The notes beneath the pieces are model-generated. The model ran no database searches. It was not told where the DNA came from and was given only the letters and a program-made list of their open reading frames with translations. Source: Chromatium weissei (lineage in GTDB: Bacteria; Pseudomonadota; Gammaproteobacteria; Chromatiales; Chromatiaceae). Taken from it: 64,000 nucleotides of DNA. The DNA lies in contig NZ_NRRR01000004.1 in assembly GCF_016583765.1 (NCBI RefSeq), forward strand, positions 124,001-188,000, read 5' to 3'. Made by a program: the position numbers and the translations under genes. The stretch's first letter is position 1. Every line of letters begins with the position of its first letter. Below are positions 36,816 to 46,719 of this stretch, one piece after another.

Positions 36816-38594
36816 TCATCGTGGCGGGCGCGTTGTATCGTGAAACCAAGGACGGTATTCCTCCATTTTTGTCCGTTGCTCCGGCGGAGCGCGTCGCGTA
36901 CAGGTCGCAATATCGGCGCTATTTGCATCTGCGCCCCAGCGCCGTTCAACGCAATCATTTGGATTATAAGCAATTTCCAGATTCGCACGCCGCGCATACA
37001 GCTCGCGTAAACCCAAACGCCACGGACTGCCATCACTGCGACTGTAACTGATGAAGCGTTCGTCAAGCGATTGATTGTGCAATTGTTCTACTGCGGCAGC
37101 GGCGCGTTCTGGCGCGATTCCGCGCAATTGATAAAGCTGCGGATAACGGCGAATTTGCTCCGGCAAGCCTTCCACCACGTTCATCGCAATTAACACGCGC
37201 ATGTCCCGTGATGGCGTGGCGTAATCTTCCCACGCGCCGATGGTCTCGAAAATCGCCGCGCCACTCGGCATCGCAATCACCGTACCGGCATGATCGCGCA
37301 TGTACACCTCACCGTTATCAACTGAAGTTAAACGCGTTTCTAACTGCTCCATCAGCGCCGCCAGTTTGGTTTGATAGGCCAGTTCCGGTGTTAAACCGTT
37401 AGGATTGATGAGTTGCTCCATTCGCGCATAAAAATCAGCGGGCGCGAGTGTCGCCTGTTCAGTCGAAAACGCCGGACGACCATCCATGCCGTTGAGCGCC
37501 GCATTGGTTGCGGCGCGCAGATTGCCTTCTGCCGTGCGCAACAGCGGACGAAAGGCTTTGAAACCTGGCCCGCTGCTCGATGTTTGTGCAAATAGAAAAG
37601 TGCCTTCCCAGAAGCGTTTGCGCGTCACCGAGTTGTCCGGCTGCGCATCCACCGCCAGCAGCAAGCCACTGCGTTCGGCGCTCGGCGGAACCCATTTCAC
37701 CAGCATCAGCGTGTGACCGTAGGGATCGGCGTACAGCGTACCTGGCCACAGACTCGCACGCTCCAACGCAACGGGATAAAAATCAGTGGCTTCGTCAGTC
37801 AAACTGGTGCGTCCACTGCCGGAATGCACCGTGTCCATGATGCGCCGACTTAATTCACGAAAACTGCTCAACGGCGCGGCATCAGCGACGAAACGCTGAT
37901 CAATTGTCTGCGTTTCACAGCTCGGCGGACGATTGCGACTGCCGCGATTGCAAGCGCGATATCCGACCGGTAAACCCATTTTCCACGCGAAATAACTGCG
38001 CAAAAAATACGATAAATCAGCGCAATCTGGCGTTGCGGGCAGTCGCCGTTCTTCATCCGCACCGAGCGCGTTAAATAACAAATTGCGTTCTGGATCACGC
38101 AGCAGCGGCGCAAGCGAATGAAAACTCAACGTTTCTTCTGGCGGCGCATCAAATAGATGCTCAATCCACACCGAATACAACGCCTCGGTCGCCAAATTCC
38201 ACTCACCGCTGCTCGATTGCGCTGTCATGCCGCCGACATCCACTTCGGTACACGCAACAATCTGACCATCGCGCAAGGCTTCCAATCGATAAATTCCACT
38301 GCTGGGTCGAAACAACGTGGCATGACGCGACCACGGCGGGCCGCCAGTCGCCACACTGCGCAATGACATCTGCTCACCGCCGGGATCTATCATTCTCAAT
38401 TGATCAATCGCGGTATCAGTGGCGACCGCCAACACCTCCAACGGAGCGCGAGGCTGTGGTTGTTGCGGTAACGTCCAAATGTGAATTTGCTGACTTTGCT
38501 CACAATTCGCCGCAGCAATTGCAATTGGCGCATGAATGATCCAGAGCATCAGCGCAAAGAAGCCGTATTGAAAAAAGAGTGATGGCATGGTCAT
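36816..38594 (-). CDS. Secreted protein of unknown function with a candidate Cys/His/Asp site
   Basis: 592 residues. A signal peptide (FFALMLWIIHAPIAIAAA) is followed by an N-terminal beta-rich region (about 35-125). A central domain contains PDCADLSYFLRSYFAWKMGLP (Cys191 in an Asp-Cys-Ala-Asp-helix pattern), then DPYGHTLMLV (His294) and LLLAVDAQPD (Asp316). This order and the helix after Cys resemble papain-like NlpC/P60 or transglutaminase folds. A helical C-terminal part of about 230 residues follows. No named family is recognised. A hydrolase or amidase role in the periplasm is inference. It lies 27 bp before the methyltransferase on the same strand. Confidence 0.7.
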   Translation of the reverse strand: MTMPSLFFQYGFFALMLWIIHAPIAIAAANCEQSQQIHIWTLPQQPQPRAPLEVLAVATDTAIDQLRMIDPGGEQMSLRSVATGGPPWSRHATLFRPSSGIYRLEALRDGQIVACTEVDVGGMTAQSSSGEWNLATEALYSVWIEHLFDAPPEETLSFHSLAPLLRDPERNLLFNALGADEERRLPATPDCADLSYFLRSYFAWKMGLPVGYRACNRGSRNRPPSCETQTIDQRFVADAAPLSSFRELSRRIMDTVHSGSGRTSLTDEATDFYPVALERASLWPGTLYADPYGHTLMLVKWVPPSAERSGLLLAVDAQPDNSVTRKRFWEGTFLFAQTSSSGPGFKAFRPLLRTAEGNLRAATNAALNGMDGRPAFSTEQATLAPADFYARMEQLINPNGLTPELAYQTKLAALMEQLETRLTSVDNGEVYMRDHAGTVIAMPSGAAIFETIGAWEDYATPSRDMRVLIAMNVVEGLPEQIRRYPQLYQLRGIAPERAAAAVEQLHNQSLDERFISYSRSDGSPWRLGLRELYARRANLEIAYNPNDCVERRWGADANSADIATCTRRAPPEQRTKMEEYRPWFHDTTRPPR

Positions 38595-38604
38595 TACCGT
38601 TCAA

Positions 38605-39801
38605 TTAAATTGATGTCAGTTTATCAGCCGTATTTAATTCTCGATCCACAATTGTCGCAACAACCAAATCTCCCCAAACATTGATCGCCGTAATCGGATA
38701 ATCGAAAAAGCGATCAACAATCAAATAAAGTGCCAAATATGTCGGCGGTAAACCTAGCAATGTCAACATGAATGCCATCATCGCAATACCGCCACTCGGA
38801 ATTCCCGCCGTGCCCGCTGAAGAAGCCATTGTTAATAATACGATGAATAGCGTTTGCAACAGACTCAATTCAATTCCCGCAAGTTGTGCCATAAAAATTA
38901 GCAAAATAGACTGATAAATTGCCGAGCCGTGCATGTTAAGTGTTGCGCCCAATGGCAGCGTCAAACTGGTGACCTGTTCACGCACACCAAAGGCTTCCAG
39001 TGCACGTTTTGAAATCGGATAGGTTGCCGAACTGGAAGCAGTGGATAATGCAGTCAATAGCGGTTCACGGCAAGCAATAACCAATTGCCAAGGTGAATGC
39101 CGAGTGCGTAGCCAATACAATAATGACATGAAGAATAATGCGTGCAATAGCACACCTAAACCGACTGCCCACACAAAGGCTTGCAATTGAAAGATGCCAA
39201 ACCAATCCATTGTGGCGAGGCTGCTATAAACAAGTGCCGCAATACCAATGGGCGCGATTTTAAGTACACTATTTAATGTTTGCATTAACAACGCATCGAA
39301 TGCCTGCGCTCCGCCAATTAAAATAGCACGGTGATTAGCGGCAAGGCGGCGCGAAGCAAGTGCAGCGATAATTGCAATCACCACGATATGCAACACATTT
39401 CCGGCGGCAAGTGAAGCAAATAGATTGCTCGGAACAAAATAATCAATCAATCGCTCTAAACTAAATGCCGTTTCAGTGATCGTCACCTGTTCCAAATGCA
39501 ATAACCCAGCGGGTAAATTGTGTGAAAAAATCAAACCGAGCAGCGTTCCAATTGTTGCGGCGACAGCAGAAGTTCCGACGTAATAGATAAACGTACGTCC
39601 ACCAATTCGCCGCAATTCATTTCCATCGGCAAGCGCCGCGTAAATTGAAACCAGAATAAGTGGCAGAATTAACAGCTTTAACAAAGCAATGAAGATTTGT
39701 CCCAACCACGCAATTGCTGGCGCTCCGGCAGGAAATAATACAGCGAGAATAATTCCAATCAGCAGACCGCTTGGAACGGAATAAAATCTTCGCAGCAGCA
39801 T
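38605..39801 (-). CDS. Dicarboxylate/amino acid:cation symporter (GltP/DctA family)
   Basis: 398 residues with about eight membrane helices and two hairpins. Family motifs are TASSSATYPISKRALE (HP1, serine-rich), LPLGATLNMHGSAIYQS (unwound TM7) and MASSAGTAGIPSGGIAMMAF (HP2). It imports dicarboxylates or acidic amino acids with Na+ or H+; substrate cannot be set from sequence. The start at 39801 has AAGAGA upstream; ATGs at 39825 and 39879 are also in frame. It ends 10 bp before the secreted unknown gene in the same direction. Confidence 0.9.
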   Translation of the reverse strand: MLLRRFYSVPSGLLIGIILAVLFPAGAPAIAWLGQIFIALLKLLILPLILVSIYAALADGNELRRIGGRTFIYYVGTSAVAATIGTLLGLIFSHNLPAGLLHLEQVTITETAFSLERLIDYFVPSNLFASLAAGNVLHIVVIAIIAALASRRLAANHRAILIGGAQAFDALLMQTLNSVLKIAPIGIAALVYSSLATMDWFGIFQLQAFVWAVGLGVLLHALFFMSLLYWLRTRHSPWQLVIACREPLLTALSTASSSATYPISKRALEAFGVREQVTSLTLPLGATLNMHGSAIYQSILLIFMAQLAGIELSLLQTLFIVLLTMASSAGTAGIPSGGIAMMAFMLTLLGLPPTYLALYLIVDRFFDYPITAINVWGDLVVATIVDRELNTADKLTSI

Positions 39802-40031
39802 GATTATCGTCTCTTTCAATAACATTGTTGAACCGTTTGGTGCATGAAATTGTTGAATACATAATGTGCGCAAATGCACGGCTAATCATAAATAAAAATG
39901 CGTGCTTTTTTATTTTTCGTGATTTTCTGTTATTCACAACGAACGCAGCACGAATTGGTTGAGATTGACAAGCAAGCCGGTTAATTTAGCTGCAACGAAA
40001 ACACAATCACCAATCTAAATACCAAAATGTT

Positions 40032-41582
40032 ATGACTGATAAACACTTAACTCAGATTCGCTTCGATAGTTTTGATCTCGATGTGCGTATTCTTGCCGGT
40101 CTGACTGACGCGAATTTCACGCATTGCACACCAATTCAAGCAGAAACCTTGCCGCTGGCATTGATCGGACGCGATGTTGCAGGACAGGCGCAAACGGGAA
40201 CCGGTAAAACTGCCGCGTTTTTGCTGGTGGTGATGCAGCGATTGCTCAGTATCGCGCCGCCGCCAGCGCGTCAAATCAGTCATCCTCGCGCCTTAATTTT
40301 AGCCCCTACCCGCGAATTAGTCGTTCAGATTCAACGTGATGCGCAATTGCTTGCCGCGCATACCGAATTGCGCATCGGATTGGTTTATGGCGGTACGGGC
40401 TATCAGCAACAACGCGATGATCTTGCTGCTGGTATTGATATTCTCATTGGTACACCGGGACGTTTAATTGATTATTTCAAACAAAAAATCTTTGATCTCC
40501 AATCAATTGAAGTGACGGTACTCGATGAAGCAGACCGCATGTTTGATCTCGGTTTTATTAAAGATATTCGTTTTTTATTACGCCAAATGCCACCACCAGA
40601 GATGCGGCTCGGTTTATTATTTTCAGCGACGCTCTCGTATCGCGTTACGGAATTGGCTTATGAATACATGAATCATCCGCAATTGGTTAAAATTGCGACC
40701 GAGACCATTACCGCTGATCGCGTGCGGCAATGTTGTTATATGACAGCAAACGATGAAAAAATTCCATTATTAATTGGATTGGTACGCAGTTGGAAAAATG
40801 CTCGCGTCATGGTATTTGTGAATACGAAACGCGAAGCAGATCGCGTCTGGGGTTATCTGCAAGGCAATGGAATTAATACCGCAGTGCTTTCTGGTGATGT
40901 ACCACAAAATAAACGTCTAAAGCTATTGCGTGAATTCACTGCTGGCGAATTGCCCGTATTGGTTGGTACTGATGTTGCGGCGCGTGGATTACATATTCCT
41001 GATGTGACGCACGTCATTAATTATGATTTACCTGAAGACCCAGAGGATTATGTGCATCGTATTGGTCGCACTGCGCGTGCTGGCGCTGCCGGAGATGCAA
41101 TTGGTTTTGTTTGCGAAAACTATGCGTTTTGTTTACCCGATATCGAAATGTTTATTAATTATAAAATTCCGGTATTACCCATTGAAAGTGCGTTGCTTGC
41201 TGAAATCAATGTGAACAGTCGATTACGTCCGAATCGAGAGAGTCGAGAAACACAACGTGAATTGAATCGTTCCATTAAGCCCGTCACATCTAAAAAAGCG
41301 CCAGTGATTAAATCGCGCTCAGAACCAGAAATAAAAATTCAATCCATACCACCGAATGTAGAGCATTTTACGAGTGAAATAATTCCACTTTCCTTTAAGA
41401 CTCGGCGCACTATTCCGAGTCGATGGCGCGTTGAACCCGCTGCATTAACCAGTCCGCCGCCATTTGCGCCTATTTCCAGTCCTATTCTTGCTATTCCACC
41501 TGATGATACTGACAATACAAATCAAAAATTAAAACGGCGGCGGCGACGTAAATCAACGTCTAGTGATATAAGCGTAGATTGA
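40032..41582 (+). CDS. rhlB: DEAD-box RNA helicase, RhlB-like
   Basis: 516 residues. The N-terminal [14 protein letters not shown] and [10 protein letters not shown] form the Q motif. Walker A is AQTGTGKT. Motif II is LDEAD, motif III is FSATL, and motif VI is [10 protein letters not shown]. The catalytic core ends near residue 385. A basic, disordered tail of about 130 residues ends KRRRRRKS, as in RhlB proteins, which act with the RNA degradosome or in ribosome handling. RhlB and RhlE are hard to separate by eye; the opening and spacing favour RhlB. It converges with mnmE. Confidence 0.87.
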   Translation: MTDKHLTQIRFDSFDLDVRILAGLTDANFTHCTPIQAETLPLALIGRDVAGQAQTGTGKTAAFLLVVMQRLLSIAPPPARQISHPRALILAPTRELVVQIQRDAQLLAAHTELRIGLVYGGTGYQQQRDDLAAGIDILIGTPGRLIDYFKQKIFDLQSIEVTVLDEADRMFDLGFIKDIRFLLRQMPPPEMRLGLLFSATLSYRVTELAYEYMNHPQLVKIATETITADRVRQCCYMTANDEKIPLLIGLVRSWKNARVMVFVNTKREADRVWGYLQGNGINTAVLSGDVPQNKRLKLLREFTAGELPVLVGTDVAARGLHIPDVTHVINYDLPEDPEDYVHRIGRTARAGAAGDAIGFVCENYAFCLPDIEMFINYKIPVLPIESALLAEINVNSRLRPNRESRETQRELNRSIKPVTSKKAPVIKSRSEPEIKIQSIPPNVEHFTSEIIPLSFKTRRTIPSRWRVEPAALTSPPPFAPISSPILAIPPDDTDNTNQKLKRRRRRKSTSSDISVD

Positions 41583-41594
41583 GTGAAAAAAGCG

Positions 41595-42932
41595 TTATTT
41601 TCCAATACAAAAACTGGAAAAAATGCGTCCCAATAAATCATCGGAAGTCACTTTTCCAGTGATTTCCCCAAATGATTGTTGCGCTTGAAATAGCTCCTCT
41701 GCAACGAATTCAATACCTGATTGTTCGGTGAAATGAATCAATGCCATATCAAGTGATTGTAAGCCACGCCGTAATGCATCGAGATGTCTGCGCCGCGCAA
41801 TAAATGCGCCTTCAGGAAGAATACTCACTCCGGCGCAGGTTTTTAGATGATTGCGCAATAAATCAAAACCAGCACCCGTCATTGCCGATAGCGCGATTTC
41901 AACTCCATCAGGTGTTTCAATCAATTGTGGTTTCAAACCGAGTAAATCAATTTTATTCTTGATTTTAATAAGAGGACAGTCGAATAACAGCTTTTCAGAA
42001 GGTTTAAGTGCAGTGCTTTCATTTGCATCATAAATCCAAAGCACCAAATCTGCTTTTTGCAATTGATTCTGTGCACGGCGTACGCCCTCACGTTCAATGA
42101 GATCATCAGTATCACGAATACCAGCAGTATCAATAATCTGAATTGGAAGGCCGTCGATTTGAATATGAAGTTTAAGAACATCACGGGTCGTACCCGGCAC
42201 TGGCGTTACAATTGCTGCATCGCTATCTGAGAGTACATTCAAAATGCTTGATTTACCCGCATTGGGCAATCCAGCAATCACCACAGTTAATCCTTCTCGA
42301 ATTCTTTGTCCCTGATGCGCTTCTTGCATAATTTGTTGCGTCGCTGCAATTAATTGATGCAATTGATTTGCAACGAATTGCTCTATTGTAAAATCGACAT
42401 CTTCATCAGGAAAATCAAGCGTTGCCTCAAGCAACATACGCAGTTGAGTTAATTGCTCAATCAGTGTATCAATACGCCGCGAAAATACACCCTGTAAACT
42501 TTTTCCGGCTAATCGCGCTGATAGTGCTGTGGTACTTTCAATTAAATCAGCAATCGCTTCTGCTTGTGTAAGATCAAGTTTTCCATTGAGATAAGCGCGT
42601 TGTGTGAATTCGCCGGAATGTGCGATTCGTGCACCTAATGCGAGACAACGTTGCAAAACTAAATCGAGAACAACTGATCCACCATGTCCCTGTAATTCCA
42701 AGACATCTTCGCCAGTAAATGATTTTGGCGCTTGAAAAAAGATCGCAATTCCTTCATCAATAAAGTGCCCGTCAGCATCGTGGAAAACGGCAAAATTTGC
42801 TGTACGAGGAGCAATTGAATGTCCAATTACTGCTTCTATAATTGCTGGAACTTGAGTGCCACTCACGCGAACAATACCAACGCCACCATGACCTGGTGGC
42901 GTGGCAATTGCGGCAATGGTTTCTGATGTCAT
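41595..42932 (-). CDS. mnmE: tRNA modification GTPase MnmE
   Basis: 445 residues. Together with MnmG it makes 5-carboxymethylaminomethyl-uridine at U34. The N-terminal folate domain opens ETIAAIATPPGHGGVGIVRVSG. The G domain has GLPNAGKSS, DTAGIRDT and NKIDL, and the C-terminal CIGK ends with the methyl-transfer Cys. The start at 42932 is canonical, and the longer upstream frame overlaps yidC and is rejected. Last gene of rpmH-rnpA-yidD-yidC-mnmE, 35 bp after yidC. Its usual neighbour mnmG is not in view. Confidence 0.97.
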   Translation of the reverse strand: MTSETIAAIATPPGHGGVGIVRVSGTQVPAIIEAVIGHSIAPRTANFAVFHDADGHFIDEGIAIFFQAPKSFTGEDVLELQGHGGSVVLDLVLQRCLALGARIAHSGEFTQRAYLNGKLDLTQAEAIADLIESTTALSARLAGKSLQGVFSRRIDTLIEQLTQLRMLLEATLDFPDEDVDFTIEQFVANQLHQLIAATQQIMQEAHQGQRIREGLTVVIAGLPNAGKSSILNVLSDSDAAIVTPVPGTTRDVLKLHIQIDGLPIQIIDTAGIRDTDDLIEREGVRRAQNQLQKADLVLWIYDANESTALKPSEKLLFDCPLIKIKNKIDLLGLKPQLIETPDGVEIALSAMTGAGFDLLRNHLKTCAGVSILPEGAFIARRRHLDALRRGLQSLDMALIHFTEQSGIEFVAEELFQAQQSFGEITGKVTSDDLLGRIFSSFCIGK

Positions 42933-42967
42933 GAAATCACAATTAAAGCGAACGCTTGAATCAATAA

Positions 42968-44626
42968 TCAGCGTTTGTGTTTCGCTGCCGCAAGTTCGAT
43001 ATTGCGAGTGATATGCCACTGCTGGGCAATGGAAAGTAGGTTATTTACCGTCCAATACAGCACTAATCCTGACGGGAAAAATGCAAAGAATACGGTAAAG
43101 ACAAATGGCAGACTCATCATTACCTTTGCTTGAATTGGATCTGGTGGCGCAGGATTGAGTTTCTGCTGAATAAACATCGATACACCCATAATCAGCGGCA
43201 ATACAAAATACTGATCTGGCGCAGAAAGATTATTGAGCCACAAAACAAAGGGGGCTTGACGCATTTCAACACTTTCAAGTAATACCCAATACAGCGCAAT
43301 GAAGACTGGAATCTGAATAAGAATAGGTAAACAGCCACCGAGAGGATTGATTTTTTCGGTTTTATACATTTCCATCATGGCTTGATTTAGTCGTTGCTTG
43401 TCATCGCCATAGCGATCTTTAAGCGCCTGCATTCTCGGCGTTAATTGACGCATATTCGCCATTGATTTATAGCTGGTTTCAGACAGTTTATAAAAGGCGA
43501 GTTTAATGAGAATGGTCAGAAAAATAATAGACCAGCCCCAATTGCCGACAATCGCGTGAATACTGGCAAGTACCCAATGAATTGGTTGTGCAATAACAGT
43601 GAGCCAACCGTAATCAACTGCAAGTTCAAGACCGGGCGCAATACTTGAAAGTGTATCCTGAAGTTTAGGACCAATGAAAAGCTGGTTTTCAAAGGTATAG
43701 CTTGTTTTCGATGCGATGGTCATCACCGGTGAATACTTACCAATGATGTAACGCGAATTGTCTAAAACATTCGTATAAAAGTTTTCTTGTGTTTGACGCG
43801 GTGGAATCCAAGCTGCCATGAAATAATGCTGAATCATTGCAATCCAGCCATCACTCACAGCACGATCTAATTTAGCCTTACCCATTTCTTGAAATGAAAC
43901 TTTTTTATACTTGTCTTCAGGGCTGTAATACACGCCGCCAGTGTAATTACTAACGAACTTTGATTCGTGAAGATCGGTAAAATCAGTGCGTTGTAATTGG
44001 TTGTATTCTCGCGCAATCAATGGAGCTTCCGTCGTGTTATTCACGATTTGCCGCATTTCAATAACATAGCTACCACGATTAAAGGTGTAATGTTTTTGCA
44101 CCTCTATTCCGGTTTCACTGCGCCACGTTAATATCACTTCAAGCCGATTTTTATTTGCTTCAAGCCGATAATCAGAAGCAGTGCTTTCAAAAATTGCTTC
44201 GTGCGTTGGTAATGCTGCGACATCCTTACTAATCAGCCCCGATTGAATGATAAACATATTCGGTGGAGTGGCTTTGAGTAATTGCAACCGCTCTTCAGGC
44301 TTTTCCGGCGTAATTGAATAGTTTAATAGCCAAGCGTTACTAATCGTGCCGCCACGTGGTGAAATATCTAATTTTAAAAGATCGGTTTCAACGTGAATAA
44401 AACGATCATTCGCTGTCTCTGATATTGACGCATTAACGGCATCAGTATTCGTCGTAATGATCGGAATATCTGCTTGATTCGTTTGTGGAATAGCCGTTGC
44501 TATTTGCTGCTGTTCCTGTGTGACTGAAGCCAAGGTGGGCTGACCGTAGTCTTGCATCCATGACTCATAAATTAAAAACAGCACTGCGGCGAGTGAAAAA
44601 AATAGGATTAATCGCTGATTATCCAT
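42968..44626 (-). CDS. yidC: Membrane protein insertase YidC
   Basis: 552 residues. An N-terminal signal anchor ([18 protein letters not shown]) precedes the periplasmic P1 domain (about 60-340). Conserved membrane helices follow, including the positively charged cavity region, and the C-terminal core has [21 protein letters not shown] and [21 protein letters not shown]. It inserts and folds inner-membrane proteins, partly with SecYEG. The start MDNQRLIL at 44626 overlaps yidD by 8 bp. Confidence 0.97.
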   Translation of the reverse strand: MDNQRLILFFSLAAVLFLIYESWMQDYGQPTLASVTQEQQQIATAIPQTNQADIPIITTNTDAVNASISETANDRFIHVETDLLKLDISPRGGTISNAWLLNYSITPEKPEERLQLLKATPPNMFIIQSGLISKDVAALPTHEAIFESTASDYRLEANKNRLEVILTWRSETGIEVQKHYTFNRGSYVIEMRQIVNNTTEAPLIAREYNQLQRTDFTDLHESKFVSNYTGGVYYSPEDKYKKVSFQEMGKAKLDRAVSDGWIAMIQHYFMAAWIPPRQTQENFYTNVLDNSRYIIGKYSPVMTIASKTSYTFENQLFIGPKLQDTLSSIAPGLELAVDYGWLTVIAQPIHWVLASIHAIVGNWGWSIIFLTILIKLAFYKLSETSYKSMANMRQLTPRMQALKDRYGDDKQRLNQAMMEMYKTEKINPLGGCLPILIQIPVFIALYWVLLESVEMRQAPFVLWLNNLSAPDQYFVLPLIMGVSMFIQQKLNPAPPDPIQAKVMMSLPFVFTVFFAFFPSGLVLYWTVNNLLSIAQQWHITRNIELAAAKHKR

Positions 44627-44855
44627 GAGTCTTGGTCTGCCTTTCATGTGGGACGGGATCAATGCCGCCGACGTGCCAAGGATGACAACGGGCAAGGCGG
44701 CGAACGGCTAAATAACTGCCGTAACGTATTCCATGGCGCTCAATGGCTTCCACGGCGTATTGAGAACAGGAAGGATAAAAGCGGCAATGCGGTCCAATCA
44801 ATGGACTAATTAGGTATTGATATACCTTGATCGGTGCGATCAAGATTCGACGCAT
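44619..44855 (-). CDS. yidD: Membrane protein insertion efficiency factor YidD
   Basis: 78 residues with the family pattern [27 protein letters not shown] and the Cys-rich end [13 protein letters not shown]. It is a small amphipathic protein linked to YidC-mediated insertion. Overlaps rnpA by 16 bp and yidC by 8 bp, the standard compact arrangement. Confidence 0.96.
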   Translation of the reverse strand: MRRILIAPIKVYQYLISPLIGPHCRFYPSCSQYAVEAIERHGIRYGSYLAVRRLARCHPWHVGGIDPVPHERQTKTHG

Positions 44856-45202
44856 GACGAATTCCTAATAGTGGTCCAAGCGTGTTCTAGGTGTAAAAAA
44901 AGTTGTACGTTTGGAATTTGGGGTGCGCCATGAACACAGAGAATAACGATGTCTACGGGCGGAATTGATTGGCAATGAATTCGAAAGCTTTCACGGGCAA
45001 TTCGTTTCAATCGATTGCGATCAACAGCACGCCGTGCGTATTTCTTTGCGATGGCAAGACCAAGTCGCGCTTTATTAAGCCCATTGGCACGACAAAGCAC
45101 AATGAAACCTATTCTTCCGGTTCGTATTGGATGCGCAAATACTCGCTTGAATTGAGTTGTATTGCGCAGCCGTTGTGCCCGCGAAAAACGCAGGCGAGAC
45201 AA
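44840..45202 (-). CDS. rnpA: Ribonuclease P protein component
   Basis: 120 residues. The RNR motif [13 protein letters not shown] binds the M1 RNA. The N-terminal [17 protein letters not shown] is conserved. With the RNA subunit it matures tRNA 5' ends. It lies 23 bp after rpmH and overlaps yidD by 16 bp. Confidence 0.96.
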   Translation of the reverse strand: MSRLRFSRAQRLRNTTQFKRVFAHPIRTGRIGFIVLCRANGLNKARLGLAIAKKYARRAVDRNRLKRIARESFRIHCQSIPPVDIVILCVHGAPQIPNVQLFLHLEHAWTTIRNSSCVES

Positions 45203-45225
45203 AGAATTGATTGGCGTAATCCGCT

Positions 45226-45363
45226 TCAGACTGGAGAAAGACGTGCACGTCCTTTAGCGCGGCGCGCACTCAATACTTTTAAGCCATTACGCGTGGCACT
45301 GCGTGCACGAAATCCATGCGTACGTGCACGTTTTAAGCAACTGGGTTGAAAGGTACGTTTCAT
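45226..45363 (-). CDS. rpmH: Ribosomal protein bL34
   Basis: 45 residues, [20 protein letters not shown] followed by [20 protein letters not shown] and the end SPV. The family consensus MKRTxQPSxxKRxRxHGFRxRM is kept, with Cys9 where Asn/Asp is common and Ser at the usual Met. It is too short for a typical ORF cut-off. It leads the rnpA-yidD-yidC-mnmE operon and is divergent from dnaN. Confidence 0.97.
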   Translation of the reverse strand: MKRTFQPSCLKRARTHGFRARSATRNGLKVLSARRAKGRARLSPV

Positions 45364-45577
45364 TGGTTAAAGAGACTCCGAAATGGGTGGAATTTTGGTC
45401 GTATAGCAATCCGACCGGAAAAGGTGCGAAAAGATAAGCAATTTCTCAGCTAAAGTCAATAAAAGATTAGACAGATTTCATCCGGTGTCGTACAGTGTAT
45501 GCTGTTACAGCAAAGTTATTTATGTATTCTAAACTTTGTTACTAGCCTATGATATTTATTCCTATTCGGAGAAAGTA
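45364..45577. other. rpmH-dnaN intergenic region, usual site of dnaA/oriC
   Basis: This 214-bp stretch occupies the place where gammaproteobacteria usually carry dnaA, often with oriC. No coding region for DnaA is present, and I see no TTATCCACA-type DnaA box or AT-rich 13-mer cluster. It presumably holds the divergent rpmH and dnaN promoters. Confidence 0.6.
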
Positions 45578-46678
45578 ATGGAATTTACGGTTAGTCGAGA
45601 AACCTTATTGCCAGCTTTAGGAAAGGTTATTGGCGTTGTTGAACGGCGACAAACAATGCCGATTTTAAGTAATTTACATTTGATTGCGAATGATAATCAC
45701 GTCATGCTCACCGCAACTGATTTGGAAGTGGAAGTAAAAACCAGCTTTCCAGTTGATTTAGAACAATTTGGTGAAGTGACTATTCCAGCAAAGAAGCTCG
45801 TTGATATTTGTCGCAGTTTATCTGAAGACGCTGAGATTCATTTTCAGATGACCGATGAACGCTGTACTGTAAAATCAGGGCGCAGTCGCTTTACATTAGG
45901 GCTATTACCAGCCGCTGAATTTCCATTGATGGAAACAGTACAAGATGGGTTTGAACTTTCTATTACTGAATCGGTATTTAAGCGTCTTTTAGATAAGACT
46001 GCTTTTGCAATGGCGCAGCAGGATGTTCGCTATTATTTGAATGGTCTTTTACTTGAATTCCGTGAAAACGCACTCGTCACAGTAGGTACTGATGGGCATC
46101 GATTAGCGAAATTTGAGAGTTCGGTTGATGTGGGCATTAGTGAATTACGTCAAATCATTTTACCCAGTAAAACTGTTTTAGAACTGCGGCGGCAACTCAA
46201 TTATTCTGATGAGCCCGTTACAATGAGTTTGGGAGAGAAATCAATTCGTATTGTGATGGGAAATATCACGATGACTTCAAAATTGGTTGATGGTCGTTAT
46301 CCTGAATACCAAAGAGTGATTCCGCATGAACTCAACAAAAAAGCCTCGTTAAAGAAAGATGAATTAAAACGTGCGTTATCGCGTACTGCGATTTTATCAA
46401 ATGAAAAATATCGCGGTGTGCGTTTGACTTTTGATCAGGGAATACTGCGGTTATTGGCGCAAAATCCTTCGCAGGAAGAAGCTGAGGAGGAAATTGAATT
46501 GGATTACCAAAATGAGTCCATTTCCATTGGGTTTAATGTGTCGTATCTTACCGATGTGTTGAGCGTTATTGATGGAAAAGAGGTGTTTATTCAATTCCAA
46601 GATGCGAATAGCAGCTCGGTGTGGCGCGGTAAAGATGCTGATGATGAATCCTATGTGGTAATGCCGATGCGCATTTAG
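45578..46678 (+). CDS. dnaN: DNA polymerase III beta clamp
   Basis: 366 residues forming the sliding clamp. The N-terminus MEFTVSRETLLPALGKVIGV and C-terminus DDESYVVMPMRI are canonical. The interdomain motifs RYYLNGLLLE and RRQTMPILSNL are intact. The start at 45578 has GGAGAAAG upstream; an upstream ATG at 45536 is not conserved in appearance. DnaN normally follows dnaA and precedes recF, but here neither neighbour is present. Confidence 0.97.
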   Translation: MEFTVSRETLLPALGKVIGVVERRQTMPILSNLHLIANDNHVMLTATDLEVEVKTSFPVDLEQFGEVTIPAKKLVDICRSLSEDAEIHFQMTDERCTVKSGRSRFTLGLLPAAEFPLMETVQDGFELSITESVFKRLLDKTAFAMAQQDVRYYLNGLLLEFRENALVTVGTDGHRLAKFESSVDVGISELRQIILPSKTVLELRRQLNYSDEPVTMSLGEKSIRIVMGNITMTSKLVDGRYPEYQRVIPHELNKKASLKKDELKRALSRTAILSNEKYRGVRLTFDQGILRLLAQNPSQEEAEEEIELDYQNESISIGFNVSYLTDVLSVIDGKEVFIQFQDANSSSVWRGKDADDESYVVMPMRI

Positions 46679-46684
46679 CACAAT

Positions 46685-46719
46685 AGGTGAATAGCAAAAA
46701 TCAATTGTGCTATTCACCT
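46685..46719. terminator. 12-bp stem hairpin between dnaN and chpA
   Basis: AGGTGAATAGCA (46685-46696) and TGCTATTCACCT (46708-46719) form a perfect 12-bp stem. The right arm touches the chpA stop codon. It lies between two convergent genes and can serve both, but no T-tract follows. Confidence 0.65.

Noticed and set aside
45364-45577. Possible oriC between rpmH and dnaN
   Set aside because: I found no DnaA boxes or AT-rich 13-mers, so position alone does not justify an origin call.
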